64,000 nucleotides of DNA from an uncultured Phocaeicola sp. (lineage in GTDB: Bacteria > Bacteroidota > Bacteroidia > Bacteroidales > Bacteroidaceae), in contig CAUBDX010000008.1 in NCBI GenBank assembly GCA_958434805.1, forward strand, positions 14,601 to 78,600. Reading direction: 5' to 3'. The notes below the pieces were generated by a model that saw only the letters and a list, made by a program, of their open reading frames with translations, made no database searches and was not told where the DNA came from. The translations under genes were made by a program, and so were the position numbers. Below are positions 18,879 to 26,713 of the stretch, one piece after another. How positions within the stretch are numbered: position 1 is the first letter of the stretch; each line of letters starts with the position of its first letter.

Positions 18879-18966
18879 GTTTTTAAGTTATTGAGTTTTT
18901 AAGTTTTTAAGTTTTTAAGTTTTTAAGTTATTGAGTTATTGAGTTTTTAAGTTATTGAGTTCTTAC
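18879..18966. repeat. Tandem array of 8-bp repeats between the aminotransferase and paaK
   Basis: Eleven 8-bp units in perfect register. With A = GTTTTTAA and B = GTTATTGA the order is A B A A A A B B A B, then GTTCTTAC. The array fills most of the 144-bp spacer. Confidence 0.9.
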
Positions 18967-19018
18967 ATATTCCGATTATGCGTTCTTGCCCGCTCTATCA
19001 TGAGTCTTGAGGTTGTAT

Positions 19019-20335
19019 TCATTTCACGGGATGATCTTCCCGGAAAGCACGCATCCGTTCCTCTAACACCGGATATAATTCCTCTCTCATACGTGAAGTA
19101 CAAGCACGAACCCCCTGCTGGTCACTTCCTGTGGTAGAAAGTGAGATACTGCTCACTCCGTAATACATCAACTCACAAAGCAATTCGCCTCCGGTCATTC
19201 CGGGATAACCCAACGTAAAGAAAAAGCCATCGCCTACTTGCTGCGTTACATCGCGGTCGTACACTATCGTGAAGCCATTTGATGTGAAAATTTCTTTCAT
19301 TCTACGGGCACGACGTTCATACTCGCGTACATCCTCTACAAAGTTTATCTCACCAGTAACCGAGCGGTTGAGCATCTCTGCCATTCCATATTGCGTGGTA
19401 GCCGTACATCCCGACGTAATCATATACATGATAGAAGCAATGAACGTAGGTCCGAAAACTCCTGAATCTTCATAGCGTTTCGCTAAAGCCGGATACTGAC
19501 TGTCGAACAGTTTATCGGATACACATGCCAAAGCGATACGCTGACCAGCATAGCTGAATATTTTAGAAGCAGAAAGCATCAGTATGTAATTATCGGTATA
19601 ACGGGCTACGGTAGGCACAAAAGGAGGCTGATACGGACGGCCGAACGGATGGCGGAAATCCATGCAAAAATACGCCTGGTCTTCGAGGGCAACTACATCG
19701 TAAGCCGTAGCCAGTTCACCTATAATTTTTAATTCTTCTTCCTCCAGACAAATCCATGCCGGATTATTCGGATTAGAATAAACAATAGCAGCTATATCTC
19801 CTTTACTTAAAAAACTTTCCAGTTTTGCCCGCAATGCAGTTCCGCGATAATCATGGATATCAAACAGCTCCCAACCGATGCCTAAGATACGCAACTGTGA
19901 CTTTTGGATAGGAAATCCCGGATCAATAAAAAGCACTTTGTCTTTGCCGGGAATACGCTGTGTACAGGCAATGAATGAACCGAAAGAGGCGGCTACCGAA
20001 CCGGTGGTGGGCAAACAAGCCCGCGGAGAGATATCAATATCAATGAAAGCTTTCACAAACCGGGAAGCAGCCTCTTTCAATTCAGATACACCTGCGGCTG
20101 CCGGATATTGAGCTCCCAGACCTTTATCGAGAGCTGCCTTTTCAGCCTCGATTCCTACCCGGTTTGCCGGCAGTCCGGGAGAACCCTGGTCCATACGGAT
20201 GAAAGGAATGCCTGTCAACTCCTCCAGCCGGGAGGCCACAAGCAACACATCGCCGATGGTAGCATTCTGCAAATCGGCGACCTTCATTTCTTTTGCCACC
20301 GAAGAAACGAGTTCCTCACTAAACACTCTGCTCAT
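19019..20335 (-). CDS. PLP-dependent aminotransferase, class I/II (probable aromatic aminotransferase)
   Basis: 438 aa fold-type I aminotransferase. The PLP lysine is in SASKIFSYAGQR, the Asn/Pro motif in YSNPNNPAW, and the cofactor Asp in ALEDQAYF. Its start overlaps the iorB stop by 4 bp, so it is translationally coupled to indolepyruvate oxidoreductase. This makes aromatic 2-oxo acids (phenylpyruvate, indolepyruvate, hydroxyphenylpyruvate) its likely substrates. The omega-amidase at the head of the operon hints that glutamine may be the amino donor. Both substrate statements are inferred from context. Confidence 0.9.
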   Translation of the reverse strand: MSRVFSEELVSSVAKEMKVADLQNATIGDVLLVASRLEELTGIPFIRMDQGSPGLPANRVGIEAEKAALDKGLGAQYPAAAGVSELKEAASRFVKAFIDIDISPRACLPTTGSVAASFGSFIACTQRIPGKDKVLFIDPGFPIQKSQLRILGIGWELFDIHDYRGTALRAKLESFLSKGDIAAIVYSNPNNPAWICLEEEELKIIGELATAYDVVALEDQAYFCMDFRHPFGRPYQPPFVPTVARYTDNYILMLSASKIFSYAGQRIALACVSDKLFDSQYPALAKRYEDSGVFGPTFIASIMYMITSGCTATTQYGMAEMLNRSVTGEINFVEDVREYERRARRMKEIFTSNGFTIVYDRDVTQQVGDGFFFTLGYPGMTGGELLCELMYYGVSSISLSTTGSDQQGVRACTSRMREELYPVLEERMRAFREDHPVK

Positions 20336-20928
20336 AAGCCGGAAAGATTAAGCTGTTTCACATAATCATATCCCAAATCGAAAGCCCGGTTATTCATTTC
20401 AACTACCGCTTCCCCCTTTGATGCAAAAATCCGTCCTACACTTTCACGCAAGGTCGAAGCATCTAAAATCTTCAGGAAAGCGGCTGCCGCTCCTAACAAG
20501 ATGACATTTCCCGATTTAGGCATCTGATTCTCTTTTGCGAGTTTCTCGATATCCAAGGCTATCACATGAGGCTGCGAATTTAATTCAGCCATCAGTGCCT
20601 CTTCATCCGGATAATTCGGAATATTCTTGAATGCAGCCGTAGAGGTTATAATCCATCCCCCTGCCGACAAGTAGGGTAAATAACGCAAAGCTTCCATAGG
20701 CTCCAATGAAAGAATCATATCGGCTGCCCCTAACGGAATAAGGTCTGATGAAATCGGTGCATCCGACAGACGGAGATTAGACTGTACATCTCCCCCGCGC
20801 TGGCTCATTCCATGTACTTCTGCCTGTTTTAACGTAAGCCCCATACGAGTTGCAGCTTCTCCTATAATCGTGGCAACGGAAAGAATACCTTGTCCGCCTA
20901 CACCTGAAAGTATGATATCTGTTTTCAT
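20332..20928 (-). CDS. iorB: Indolepyruvate oxidoreductase subunit beta
   Basis: 198 aa, the gamma-type domain of 2-oxoacid:ferredoxin oxidoreductases (LSGVGGQGILSVATIIGEAA, VHGMSQRGGDVQSNLRLSD). With IorA it converts aryl pyruvates plus CoA to aryl-acetyl-CoA, CO2 and reduced ferredoxin, reversibly. Both ends overlap neighbouring genes by 4 bp (iorA before, aminotransferase after), a sign of a tightly coupled operon. The length is normal for the family. Confidence 0.93.
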   Translation of the reverse strand: MKTDIILSGVGGQGILSVATIIGEAATRMGLTLKQAEVHGMSQRGGDVQSNLRLSDAPISSDLIPLGAADMILSLEPMEALRYLPYLSAGGWIITSTAAFKNIPNYPDEEALMAELNSQPHVIALDIEKLAKENQMPKSGNVILLGAAAAFLKILDASTLRESVGRIFASKGEAVVEMNNRAFDLGYDYVKQLNLSGL

Positions 20929-22550
20929 TTCTGTTCTGCTCTTTTTTGTTTCAATTTACGGTTTAATGTCTGCATACACTCACGGCGAGGAATAATCACT
21001 GATACTCCCTTATATTCTATTTCTTCACGGATAATACGCGTGATTTCCTCCATGTTTTTAGGCAATGGAACCACTACCCGCACGTGTTCAGGCTCTACTC
21101 CGAGACCAAGGCAAATCGCTTCAAATTTATTTGTTCCTGCAGAATCTTGTCCTCCGGTCATAGCTGTTGTCAGATTATCGGAGATAACCACTGTAATATT
21201 GGCATGGTCATTGACAGCATCCAGCAAACCAGTCATACCGGAATGAGTGAATGTAGAATCACCTATTACTGCAATGGCAGGAAAAAGTCCGGCATCTGCC
21301 GCTCCCTTTGCCATTGTAATCGAGGCTCCCATATCTACACAGCTGTCTAAAGCCCGGAACGGAGGAAGAGCTCCCAAGGTATAGCAACCAATATCTCCGA
21401 ATATTTTAGCATCTGGATATTCGGCTACCACTTTATTCAGCGCATCATACACATCGCGGTGACCACATCCGTTACACAAGGCAGGCGGACGGGGGACCAG
21501 ATTTTGTGCCGGAGCATAAACCTGCTCTATCTTCATACCCAAGGCTGTTTTTACATTATCCGGATTTAACTCACCAGTCCGGGGCAAATCGCCGGTCAAC
21601 CGTCCTTTCACCACATAGCGTGAAGGAAGTACACCTCTCAATTGTTCTTCCACAAAAGGCTGGCCATCTTCAACCACAAGAATCTCCTTACATGCATCTG
21701 CCAGCTGTGTTACAGCTTCCGCAGGAAGAGGATATTGCGAAACTTTCAACAAAGGGTACGGACAGCCTGTAGGATAGTTTTCCATCACATAATTATATCC
21801 GATTCCACAAGCTATAATCCCTTTCTCTGCCACTTCCTTTACAGGCAAACCTGTTTTTTTGTTATAAACAGACGTTTCCGACAGTTCTGCCAGCTGAGGC
21901 TGAAGACGGATAACCTCCTGATAACGGCGACGTGCATTTGCAGGAAGCAAGACCCAATCGGACGGCATGGAGGCTCTTTGCGTACAAGCCACCCCGGCAG
22001 CACAGCTTTTCACTTTCACTGCCGCACGCGAATGCGCCATACGGGTTACGATACGCATCAGAACCGGAAGTTTTTCACGCTCTGAAAGCTCGAATGCATA
22101 TTCCATCATATCGTATGCCTCCTGCTGTGAAGAGGGTTCAAGAATCGGAATCATCGCAAACTTGCCGTAGAAGCGAGAATCCTGCTCATTCTGCGAAGAA
22201 TGCATCGAAGGGTCATCAGCAGCCAATACCACAATACCTCCATTTACTCCGGTAATGGCTGAGTTAACAAAAGCATCGGCACATACATTCATCCCTACGT
22301 GTTTCATGCAAACCAACGCACGCTTTCCTACATATGATACTCCCAATGCAGCTTCCATTGCCGTTTTTTCATTAGTACACCAGCTGCTATGCAAACCACG
22401 TTCTTTTGCCAACGGGGATTCTTGTATATATTCAGTAATTTCAGTAGAGGGAGTACCCGGATATGCATAGACTCCGGAAATACCTGCATGAATTGCTCCC
22501 AAGGCTATCGCCTGGTCGCCTAACAGTAAAAGTTTTATTGAGTTTTCCAT
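20925..22550 (-). CDS. iorA: Indolepyruvate oxidoreductase subunit alpha, without a C-terminal ferredoxin domain
   Basis: 541 aa. The N-terminal pyrimidine-binding region of ferredoxin oxidoreductases is present (GDQAIALGAIHAGISGVYAYPGTPSTEITEY), as is the TPP/Mg-binding half (ALCNGCGHRDVYDAL, FGDIGCYTLGALPPF, AVIGDSTFTHSGMTGLLDA). Archaeal and many bacterial IorA proteins continue into a two-[4Fe-4S] ferredoxin domain. This one ends with basic residues shortly after the TPP domain, and no CxxCxxC cluster is visible. Electrons must therefore pass to a separate ferredoxin directly or by another subunit. Genes on both sides are coupled or close: 15 bp to the omega-amidase, 4-bp overlap with iorB. 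Confidence 0.93.
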   Translation of the reverse strand: MENSIKLLLLGDQAIALGAIHAGISGVYAYPGTPSTEITEYIQESPLAKERGLHSSWCTNEKTAMEAALGVSYVGKRALVCMKHVGMNVCADAFVNSAITGVNGGIVVLAADDPSMHSSQNEQDSRFYGKFAMIPILEPSSQQEAYDMMEYAFELSEREKLPVLMRIVTRMAHSRAAVKVKSCAAGVACTQRASMPSDWVLLPANARRRYQEVIRLQPQLAELSETSVYNKKTGLPVKEVAEKGIIACGIGYNYVMENYPTGCPYPLLKVSQYPLPAEAVTQLADACKEILVVEDGQPFVEEQLRGVLPSRYVVKGRLTGDLPRTGELNPDNVKTALGMKIEQVYAPAQNLVPRPPALCNGCGHRDVYDALNKVVAEYPDAKIFGDIGCYTLGALPPFRALDSCVDMGASITMAKGAADAGLFPAIAVIGDSTFTHSGMTGLLDAVNDHANITVVISDNLTTAMTGGQDSAGTNKFEAICLGLGVEPEHVRVVVPLPKNMEEITRIIREEIEYKGVSVIIPRRECMQTLNRKLKQKRAEQK

Positions 22551-22565
22551 TTTATTATAGATTTA

Positions 22566-23336
22566 TTATCGCAAACAAAAATCGTCGGCATCATTCAGTA
22601 CCGGAAATTTCTTCCGAAAATCTTCCAAGACATCCATATCAATCACAGCTTCTGCCCCACAAACTTTATAATCCTCACAAATTGCTATGGTTTTTCCGTA
22701 AGGATTGATTACTTCGCTGCCCCCGCAATAAGAACAGTTAGGGTCTTCTCCTACCCGGTTTAGGGCTACCACATAACATTGATTTTCTATTGCACGAGCC
22801 CGAAGCAAAGCCTTCCAAGCTTCAATACGAGGAACCGGCCAGCTTGCTACATAAAGGGCTACATCATAATCGCCACGATTACGTGACCATACGGGGAAAC
22901 GCAAGTCATAGCAAATTTGCGTCAAAAAACGCACACCTTTATAAGAAACAATTACCCGTTCTGTCCCGGGAGTAAACTGTTTATGCTCTCCTCCATAAGT
23001 GAACAAGTGTTTTTTATCATAAGATTGCACCAACCCATCGGGATGCACAAAATAAAAACGGTTAAAGAATTTTCCTCCGTCTTCTATTGCCACACTTCCG
23101 GCTATCGCACAGTTCCGTTCGGCTGCCACACGTTTCATCCACACCAAGGACTCACTCTCCACCGGCTCAGCAATGCCCTGCGGCTGCGTACAAAATCCGG
23201 TAGAAAACATCTCAGGTAGAACAAACAAGTCCACCCCTGCGTACTTCTTCAACATTTCTTCCGCACGCTCCAAGTTTTCCTTAGGATTCGCCCAACAGAT
23301 ATCGGTTTGTAAAATTACTATTTTCATGTCTTTCAT
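22566..23336 (-). CDS. Carbon-nitrogen hydrolase, YafV/omega-amidase type
   Basis: About 256 aa nitrilase-superfamily amidase. The catalytic Glu-Lys-Cys triad is visible as LPEMFSTGF, SYDKKHLF and TQICYDLRFPVW. The last, with NRGDYDVALYVASWP, is typical of omega-amidases that hydrolyse 2-oxoglutaramate or 2-oxosuccinamate to the dicarboxylic acid and ammonia. The open frame extends to a TTG at 23339; ATG at 23336 or 23327 is a more credible start. As first gene of the iorAB-aminotransferase-paaK operon it would remove the 2-oxoglutaramate made by glutamine transamination and pull that reaction forward (inference). Confidence 0.9.
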   Translation of the reverse strand: MKDMKIVILQTDICWANPKENLERAEEMLKKYAGVDLFVLPEMFSTGFCTQPQGIAEPVESESLVWMKRVAAERNCAIAGSVAIEDGGKFFNRFYFVHPDGLVQSYDKKHLFTYGGEHKQFTPGTERVIVSYKGVRFLTQICYDLRFPVWSRNRGDYDVALYVASWPVPRIEAWKALLRARAIENQCYVVALNRVGEDPNCSYCGGSEVINPYGKTIAICEDYKVCGAEAVIDMDVLEDFRKKFPVLNDADDFCLR

Positions 23337-23350
23337 CAATTAGAAACGCC

Positions 23351-23358
23351 CAAAGGTA
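23351..23358 (-). promoter_or_regulatory. -7 element of the omega-amidase/ior operon
   Basis: TACCTTTG on the minus strand fits TAnnTTTG. It sits 14 bp from the TTG and 17-26 bp from the ATG starts. That predicts a very short leader and favours the downstream ATG codons. Confidence 0.45.
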
Positions 23359-23689
23359 ATAATTTTTATATTAAAGGGAATATTTTTACATCATTTTTCA
23401 ACAACACAGACATAAAACCGGCAAAAAAGAAAATACTTTATCCCTTCTACAAGAACAAATGTCAGTTATCTGCATGTCCGTCTGCCAGCCTGTACAAGAA
23501 AGTATGTATAGGCTAATCCTGTGTTCTGAACCGTCATACACGGTTTTCTGCACGGATTAAAGTTCTTTTATACCCCTGTTTAAGCCATAAAAAGTGTAGC
23601 GTGCAGGCTATTTTCGTACAAATTAGGTCTGAATTTCGGCACATTCCATCTGAAAAGTACCTGGAGAAAACATCTTTTCTACTGAAACT

Positions 23690-23721
23690 TTTGTATGGCT
23701 TAAAGAAATGGCGTAACTTTG
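23690..23721 (+). promoter_or_regulatory. Bacteroidota promoter of prs
   Basis: TTTG at 23690-23693, 20 nt, then TAACTTTG at 23714-23721. A full consensus match 25 bp before the prs ATG. Confidence 0.8.
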
Positions 23722-23746
23722 CAGCTCAAACATATCTATCATACAA

Positions 23747-24685
23747 ATGAACGGAACAACACCTTTCAAAGTATTCTCGGGTACAAATTCGAGATACCTC
23801 GCAGAAAAAATCTGCAACAGCTTAGGATGCGAACTTGGAAACATGAACATCACTCACTTTGCCGATGGAGAATTCTCTGTTTCTTATGAAGAATCTATCC
23901 GCGGACAACATGTTTTTTTAGTTCAATCAACTTTCCCCAACTCTGATAATCTGATGGAGTTACTTCTGATGATTGATGCTGCTAAACGTGCATCAGCCAA
24001 AAGTATCATCGCTGTAATCCCTTATTTCGGATGGGCTCGCCAAGACCGCAAAGATAAGCCACGTGTTTCTATCGGTGCTAAACTGGTAGCCGACTTATTG
24101 CGAGTGGCTGGTATCGACCGTCTGATTACAATGGATTTACATGCTGACCAGATTCAGGGATTTTTCGATATTCCAGTCGACCACTTGTATGGATCTACCA
24201 TCTTTGCCCCATACATCCAGTCGCTGAAGTTGGAAAATTTAGCTATCGCAACTCCTGATGTAGGAGGTTCAAAACGTGCGAGTACCTATGCTAAATTCCT
24301 TGATGTGCCTTTGGTTTTATGTCACAAGACCCGTGAGAAAGCAAACGTTGTAGCTTCTATGCAAATCATTGGAGACGTAAAAGACAAAAACGTAATCTTG
24401 ATTGATGACATGGTAGATACAGCTGGTACCATTACTAAAGCTGCCGACATCATGAAGGAAGCAGGAGCACGCTCTGTACGCGCCATTGCTACTCACTGTG
24501 TAATGTCAGGTCCGGCTTCTGAACGTGTACAAAACTCACAATTAGAAGAAATGGTATTTACTGACAGCATTCCTTACTCAAACCGCTGTGCCAAAGTAAA
24601 ACAGCTCTCTATTGCTGATATGTTTGCTGAAACCATCCGCCGCGTCATGACGAATGAATCAATCAGTTCACAATACTTGATTTAA
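23747..24685 (+). CDS. prs: Ribose-phosphate pyrophosphokinase (PRPP synthetase)
   Basis: 312 aa class I PRPP synthase making PRPP from ribose 5-phosphate and ATP for nucleotide, His, Trp and NAD synthesis. The PRPP-binding loop is IDDMVDTAGTI. Other family blocks include FADGEFSVSYEESIRG, PYFGWARQDRK and DLHADQIQGFF. Length is standard. It is monocistronic, with its own promoter and a strong terminator. Confidence 0.97.
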   Translation: MNGTTPFKVFSGTNSRYLAEKICNSLGCELGNMNITHFADGEFSVSYEESIRGQHVFLVQSTFPNSDNLMELLLMIDAAKRASAKSIIAVIPYFGWARQDRKDKPRVSIGAKLVADLLRVAGIDRLITMDLHADQIQGFFDIPVDHLYGSTIFAPYIQSLKLENLAIATPDVGGSKRASTYAKFLDVPLVLCHKTREKANVVASMQIIGDVKDKNVILIDDMVDTAGTITKAADIMKEAGARSVRAIATHCVMSGPASERVQNSQLEEMVFTDSIPYSNRCAKVKQLSIADMFAETIRRVMTNESISSQYLI

Positions 24686-24711
24686 TTTTTAATCATAGTA
24701 TCATATTTCAT

Positions 24712-24770
24712 GCTGTCTCAAAACAGGAAATAGTCTGCATAGGCTGTTCCTTGTTTTGAGACAGCCTTTT
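24712..24770 (+). terminator. Terminator after prs
   Basis: GCTGTCTCAAAACA at 24712 pairs with TGTTTTGAGACAGC, ending in CTTTT at 24770. Confidence 0.85.
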
Positions 24771-25021
24771 AAAGACCTTTTTCATAATTCTATAAACGGA
24801 ATTTTCCTATTTGGCTCAAACCTGTTCTTGCCTGAACTTTTTTATCTGGCAAGAAAAACGTAAGGCATACTCAAAAAAAAGCGTACTTGATGAAACCGAA
24901 CATAAGTTTCTAATCTTTTGGCTTTCAAGTTCACAGCAGCCTCAGCCGATAACCAAATAAAAAAGCCGTAAAATTTATAAATTGAAGAACCTATAAACTT
25001 AACGAATTAAACAATCCTTGT
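24771..25021. other. Intergenic spacer before the radical SAM gene
   Basis: 251 bp after the prs terminator (336 bp from the prs stop), A/T-rich. No promoter of the standard form, repeat, hairpin of note or ORF could be supported. Confidence 0.4.
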
Positions 25022-26683
25022 ATGAAAATTCTCTGGCTCGACCTGAACAGTTCTTATGCTCACTCTTCATTAGCCCTGCCCGCACTTCATGCCCAACTGA
25101 TGGAAGACAGTTCCATCGAATGGAAAATGGTCTCTGCTACCATTAATGAAAATCCGGGGATGATTGCCGGAGAAATTTATCGCCATCAACCCGATATCAT
25201 AGCAGCCACCTGCTGGCTATTCAATCATGAGGCACTCATGCATATTCTTTCACGGACATCCGCTTTGTTACCTCAATGCGCTATCATCTTGGGAGGACCG
25301 GAGTTTTTAGGAAACAATGAACATTTTTTGCGCTGTAACCCATTTGTCACCTGTGTTTTCAGAGGAGAAGGAGAAGAGATGTTTCCTTTATGGATAAGGA
25401 AATGGAACTCCCCTGACGCCTGGAATCAAGTTACCGGTCTGTGTTATATAGATGGAAACGGAAACTATTGTGACAACGGACTGGCCCGCGTCTTAGCTTT
25501 TGACCAGCTAGTCAATCCGGAGCAAAGTATTTTCTTCAATTGGGAAAAACCTTTTGTGCAACTGGAAACCACCAGAGGATGCTTCAACACCTGTGCTTTC
25601 TGTGTCAGTGGAGGAGAAAAGCCCGTACGCTCTTTATCTATAGAAATGATTCGCTCACGCATTGCCGAAATTCACCGTCACGGAATCAGGAATATCCGGG
25701 TACTCGACCGAACTTTCAATTACAACAATCGCCGGGCAAAAGCATTACTCCAGTTATTTTGTGAATTTCCTGACATTCGTTTCCATTTAGAAATTCACCC
25801 GGCTTTACTTTCAGGAGAATTGAAGTCGGAACTGTCACATATGCCTAAAGGGTTACTTCACTTAGAAGCTGGTATTCAGAGTCTTCATGAGAATGTACTG
25901 TCCACGAGCCGGCGTATGGGTAAATTAGCCGACGCATTAGAAGGCTTGCAGTTTCTTTGTTCCCTCCCCAATATGGAAACCCATGCTGACCTGATTGCCG
26001 GACTTCCCCTTTATCATCTACATGAAATATTTGAGGATATACGCACCTTGGCTTCTTACCGTGCCGGAGAGATTCAATTAGAATCGCTCAAACTATTGCC
26101 GGGAACCGAAATGAGACAAAGAGCTGAAGAATTGGGTATTCAATATTCTCCCCTTCCACCTTATGAAGTCTTGCAAACAAGAGAAATCACCCCTGATGAA
26201 CTCCAAACAGCCCGTCTGCTATCCAGACTCTTGGATGGATTTTACAACACTCCTGCCTGGCAAAACGTAACCCGTTCGCTCATCATCGGGCATGAGGATT
26301 TTTTGCAGCGGTTTCTGGAACACCTTATATCGCTGCATGTCATTGATACTCCTTTAAGCTTGGAACGCCGCGGTATACTATTATACGAATTCTGCCAGAC
26401 TCACTATCCGGAATATACCCATGCTGTTACCTTAGCATGGATTGAAGCCGGTATGTCACTTAAGAAGAAACCAGCAGAACGGGTACGGACTAAACATGTA
26501 TCACTGCCCTCTCAATGCGAAACCCTGGAAGGCAACTACCATGAGCATCTTCGCCTGTGCCGGATAGACGATGAAAAAAATAAATGCAGCTACTGGTATG
26601 GATTCGAGACAGATATACAGCAAACCCGACCTGTATTTAAGGGAAAATCCCCTTTGGCTAAAATTTCAAATAGCCTCTCATAG
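25022..26683 (+). CDS. B12-binding-domain radical SAM protein (DUF4080-like C-terminus)
   Basis: 553 aa. The N-terminal region resembles a cobalamin-binding Rossmann domain (LAIIL-type strands; HQPDIIAATCWLFNHEALMHI, IILGGPEFLG). The radical SAM cluster motif is RGCFNTCAFC, followed by GGEKPVRSLS. The C-terminal third matches the DUF4080 type often attached to these proteins. They are putative SAM-dependent methyl or radical transferases of unknown substrate. The gene lies 30 bp before the porin gene. Confidence 0.88.
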   Translation: MKILWLDLNSSYAHSSLALPALHAQLMEDSSIEWKMVSATINENPGMIAGEIYRHQPDIIAATCWLFNHEALMHILSRTSALLPQCAIILGGPEFLGNNEHFLRCNPFVTCVFRGEGEEMFPLWIRKWNSPDAWNQVTGLCYIDGNGNYCDNGLARVLAFDQLVNPEQSIFFNWEKPFVQLETTRGCFNTCAFCVSGGEKPVRSLSIEMIRSRIAEIHRHGIRNIRVLDRTFNYNNRRAKALLQLFCEFPDIRFHLEIHPALLSGELKSELSHMPKGLLHLEAGIQSLHENVLSTSRRMGKLADALEGLQFLCSLPNMETHADLIAGLPLYHLHEIFEDIRTLASYRAGEIQLESLKLLPGTEMRQRAEELGIQYSPLPPYEVLQTREITPDELQTARLLSRLLDGFYNTPAWQNVTRSLIIGHEDFLQRFLEHLISLHVIDTPLSLERRGILLYEFCQTHYPEYTHAVTLAWIEAGMSLKKKPAERVRTKHVSLPSQCETLEGNYHEHLRLCRIDDEKNKCSYWYGFETDIQQTRPVFKGKSPLAKISNSLS

Positions 26684-26698
26684 TTCAAATAAAAATCG

Positions 26699-26706
26699 TA
26701 TATTTG
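26699..26706 (+). promoter_or_regulatory. -7 element immediately before the porin start
   Basis: TATATTTG fits TAnnTTTG and ends only 7 bp before the ATG at 26714. If used, the mRNA would be leaderless or nearly so. There is no clear -33 TTTG. Confidence 0.4.
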
Positions 26707-26713
26707 CCCCGTT

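Larger units (their letters stand above)
23337..23746. other. Divergent intergenic region with two hairpins
   Basis: About 410 bp between the aromatic operon and prs. Near the operon, CAAAGGTA at 23351-23358 reads TACCTTTG on the minus strand, a -7 box. Mid-region, AGCCTGTACA at 23487-23496 pairs with TGTATAGGCT at 23505-23514, and AACCGT/ACGGTT form a small hairpin at 23529-23545. The prs promoter is at the right end. The hairpin stretch could be part of an sRNA or leader, but no promoter could be assigned to it. Confidence 0.4.

Noticed and set aside
18879..18966. CRISPR array
   Set aside because: The repeat unit is 8 bp with no unique spacers between units.
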